Source of the DNA: Actinomycetota bacterium
GTDB lineage: Bacteria; Actinomycetota; Acidimicrobiia; Acidimicrobiales; Iamiaceae
NCBI GenBank assembly: GCA_016185275.1
Contig: JACPNX010000018.1
Location: 145,447-209,446 of the forward strand
Direction: 5' to 3'
DNA: 64,000 bases
The translations under genes were made by a program, and so were the position numbers. This document shows positions 63,931 through 64,000 of this stretch, in pieces. A model generated the notes under the pieces. The model was not told the origin of the DNA. It did no database searches and saw only the letters and a list, made by a program, of their open reading frames with translations. Within the stretch, counting starts at the first letter, position 1. Each line of letters opens with the position of its first letter.

Positions 63931-64000
63931 GACCCCACCGGCGCCGCGGCGAGCGCGGCCCGCGACCCCAGCCGGCGCGGCGGCGAGCCCGGCCCGCGAC
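63931..64000. repeat. 33-bp tandem repeat at the window edge
   Basis: GACCCCACCGGCGCCGCGGC and a close copy starting 33 bases later (63964), with a third unit beginning at 63998. The array likely continues beyond the window. Confidence 0.7.

Noticed and set aside
1..64000. rRNA and tRNA genes
   Set aside because: None was recognised by eye. A covariance search such as tRNAscan-SE would be needed to rule out a tRNA, including tRNA-Sec.

Overview
The window is a very GC-rich chromosomal segment. Starts are ATG or GTG, neighbouring genes often share a 4-base stop/start overlap, and spacers are short. The gene families (class E sortase, mycobacterial-type ValS, many acyl-CoA and crotonase enzymes, DUF4383 and DUF5709-type proteins) point to a free-living actinobacterium. 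The class Acidimicrobiia is my guess, because a complete System I (Ccm) operon is unusual for other actinobacteria. At least 13 genes have a TANNNT box 7-10 bases before the start codon, so leaderless transcription looks common here.

Layout. 1-8.8 kb: a SixA-type phosphatase, then a minus-strand cytochrome c maturation operon (ccmA-B-C-D-E-F-G-H and a CcmI-like TPR protein), with a divergent class E sortase. 8.8-15.9 kb: two crotonases, a small DNA-binding-like protein embedded in two blocks of a dispersed repeat, a sugar-kinase/S1P-lyase-like pair and a TetR regulator. 16-22 kb: a membrane-anchored formate dehydrogenase operon. Its large subunit is a selenoprotein, with an in-frame UGA at 21363-21365 followed by a canonical bacterial SECIS hairpin. 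A MazEF-like toxin-antitoxin module sits between the large subunit and the Fe-S subunit, flanked by 28-base direct repeats. 22-28.5 kb: a glycosyltransferase/2OG-oxygenase pair, a CBS protein and several small stress-type or membrane proteins. 28.5-33 kb: acyl-CoA dehydrogenase, MFS exporter and a sigma-like membrane protein.

33-46 kb: a CysRS with an altered HIGH motif, an unrecognised three-gene overlapping operon (34645-40975), valS, a His-every-third-residue membrane protein, an MscS channel, a J-domain protein and an FKBP lipoprotein. 46-56.5 kb: metabolic genes (MBL-fold, cupin, GNAT, Zn-alcohol dehydrogenase, phosphoglycerate-mutase-like) interspersed with decay: a frameshifted secreted metalloprotease, an aldo/keto reductase remnant, an HMG-CoA reductase with a deleted core, and another repeat block. 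56.6-64 kb: an AddB/AddA-like recombination pair and an S4-domain protein.

The most notable finding is the selenocysteine formate dehydrogenase, which ordinary gene calling would split in two, together with the toxin-antitoxin insertion in its operon. The dispersed intergenic repeat with core TTCGGCGCGACGCGGAA and the three-gene cassette follow. I saw no rRNA, tRNA, CRISPR array or transposase, but tRNAs cannot be excluded without a covariance search.
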